Position numbers and translations under genes: made by a program
Shown: positions 63,179 through 64,000 of the stretch, in pieces
Layout of the letters: each line of letters begins with the position of its first letter
Position numbering within the stretch: the stretch's first letter is position 1
Notes under the pieces: model-generated
Databases searched by the model: none
The model's input: the letters and a program-made list of their open reading frames with translations, nothing else
Told to the model about the DNA's origin: nothing
Source of the DNA: Desulfospira joergensenii DSM 10085
Lineage (GTDB): Bacteria; Desulfobacterota; Desulfobacteria; Desulfobacterales; Desulfobacteraceae
Assembly (NCBI RefSeq): GCF_000420085.1
Contig: NZ_ATUG01000002.1
Location: 1,364,001 to 1,428,000 of the forward strand
Reading direction: 5' to 3'
Length of the DNA: 64,000 nucleotides

Positions 63179-63221
63179 GGAAAGGTTTCAGTTCCAAAAC
63201 AATCGGAACTGAAACCTTTCC
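63179..63221 (+). terminator. Terminator of the pilMNOPQ operon
   Basis: GGAAAGGTTTCAGTTCC and GGAACTGAAACCTTTCC pair perfectly around nine bases and are followed by GGTTTTT. It lies 44 bases after the pilQ stop. The convergent PilF-like gene ends nearby, so the hairpin may also act for the other strand. Confidence 0.85.
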
Positions 63222-63239
63222 GGTTTTTGGAGGCCGGGG

Positions 63240-63992
63240 TTATTTCAGTTCGGATATCTTTTCATCGGCTTTTCTGGCCAGCCCGGAATTTTTCGGCGAA
63301 AGATGTCTGACCTTTTTCCATGATCGCAGGGCCTTTGTGCGATCTCCTTTTTTTTCGTAGGCCTGGGCAAGGTCGGCGAGGAAAATGGCTGTTTTCGGAG
63401 ACCGGTTAAGACAGGTGTGAAGGTAATCAAGGGCCCTGTCCGTCTGACCGGTCTGAAGATAGACCTGAGCCAGTCCGTGGGAGGCGGTGACAAATCCGGG
63501 AAAAAGATCAAGGGATTTTTTAAAATAGGTTTCCGCCCTGGAAAATTCTTTTTTTTCCAGATATGCCCAGCCGATATTTGAAAGGGGAAAATGGGGGGTG
63601 GGATATAGAAGGTTGCCCAAAAGACTTTTAAATGTCTCTATGGCCAGGTCCCATTTGTTTTGCCTCAGGTAGGCAGCCCCTAAATTGTTTACGGCATCCA
63701 TGTAATCCGGTTTCAGATTCAAGGCCTTTTTAAAAGAGGCGGCTGCCAAATCATTTCTTTTTTTGCCCATATATGCCAGCCCCAGGCTGTTGTGAAGATA
63801 GGGGTCGTCGGGGATGCTCTTTTCAGCTTCGAGCAGCTTGGTCAGGGCGACGGTATAATTCCCCTGCCTGAGAAAGATCTCCCCTTCCGTTTTAATGGCC
63901 TGGCCGATATTGGTTTGGTTGGGGCGATGGGCAGACCCGGCACAGGAAATCAGAAAAAATCCTGCAAGAATTAAAAATAGAAAATTCTTCAT
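63240..63992 (-). CDS. PilF/PilW-like TPR lipoprotein
   Basis: A 250-aa lipoprotein with a signal peptide ending at F-L-I-S-C (Cys17). About six TPR units fill the mature protein, for example YLHNSLGLAYMGKKRNDLAA, AVNNLGAAYLRQNKWDLAI and SNIGWAYLEKKEFSRAETYF. The architecture matches PilF/PilW pilotins that bring the PilQ secretin to the outer membrane, and it lies convergent to pilQ. The start ATG is at 63990-63992, close to the window end, so its promoter is outside. A general TPR lipoprotein is the alternative. Confidence 0.82.
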   Translation of the reverse strand: MKNFLFLILAGFFLISCAGSAHRPNQTNIGQAIKTEGEIFLRQGNYTVALTKLLEAEKSIPDDPYLHNSLGLAYMGKKRNDLAAASFKKALNLKPDYMDAVNNLGAAYLRQNKWDLAIETFKSLLGNLLYPTPHFPLSNIGWAYLEKKEFSRAETYFKKSLDLFPGFVTASHGLAQVYLQTGQTDRALDYLHTCLNRSPKTAIFLADLAQAYEKKGDRTKALRSWKKVRHLSPKNSGLARKADEKISELK

Positions 63993-64000
63993 TGCGATAA

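Noticed and set aside
1-64000. CRISPR arrays, rRNA, tRNA genes or intact insertion sequences
   Set aside because: No regularly spaced direct repeats, rRNA blocks, convincing cloverleaf or transposase gene was seen by eye; a covariance-model scan would settle the tRNA question.

Overview
The window looks like a chromosomal segment of a sulfate-reducing deltaproteobacterium (Desulfobacterota, most likely Desulfobacteraceae). The main evidence is a complete dsrA-dsrB-dsrD-dsrN block for dissimilatory sulfite reductase. It is supported by a tetrahaem c-type cytochrome, an aldehyde:ferredoxin oxidoreductase-type tungsto/molybdoenzyme, a YedF-type selenium-metabolism protein and a Feo ferrous-iron uptake locus. 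Most genes are GC-rich and use the same codon style. Two stretches are visibly AT-richer and look acquired: about 2.7-5.9 kb and about 17.6-24.0 kb. No rRNA, tRNA, CRISPR array or intact insertion sequence was seen.

Layout. 0.2-1.1 kb: ribB on the minus strand behind an FMN riboswitch. 1.2-2.7 kb: a PstS-like lipoprotein gene between two diverged direct copies of an intergenic repeat. 3.1-5.8 kb: an AT-rich two-gene cassette of a 77-aa protein and an 833-aa zinc-hook SMC/Rad50-like ATPase, the best candidate here for an undescribed, perhaps defensive, system. 6.4-16.5 kb: poorly known membrane and signalling proteins, an endonuclease Q-UvrD helicase fusion, a lytic transglycosylase and galU. 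16.7-24 kb: a YkgJ protein, then an AT-rich accessory stretch (AraC regulator with a divergent Fsr-like exporter, MarR regulator with a DUF169 gene and shared operators, an AraC fragment, two orphan genes), closed by a DapA-type aldolase. 25.3-32.5 kb: a TPR protein and a degenerate-kinase-like protein, then dsrABDN and panC with a terminator. 32.6-38.6 kb (minus): tetrahaem cytochrome, tatC, tatB, a DEAD-box helicase, a small sulfur-carrier gene with a non-standard start, and the AOR gene. 39-47 kb: a tightly packed plus-strand envelope and motility run (yggT, divIVA, two pilT-type ATPases, a zinc-ribbon/receiver protein, a membrane protein, PBP1A, a SPOR protein). 47-53.7 kb: yedF, small conserved genes, dus, a Fur-FeoA-FeoA fusion with feoB, and an SH3 protein. 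54.8-64 kb: a sigma54 two-component pair divergent from pilMNOPQ, then a PilF-like TPR lipoprotein.

How the parts fit. DsrAB reduces sulfite, DsrD is its activator, and DsrN amidates its sirohaem. Electron carriers and exported metalloenzymes need Tat export and iron uptake, both encoded nearby. PilMNOPQ, the PilT-type motors and the PilF-like protein supply much of a type IV pilus; PilA, PilB, PilC and PilD are outside the window. Two-component regulators beside pil genes often control them, but no sigma54 promoter was recognised here.
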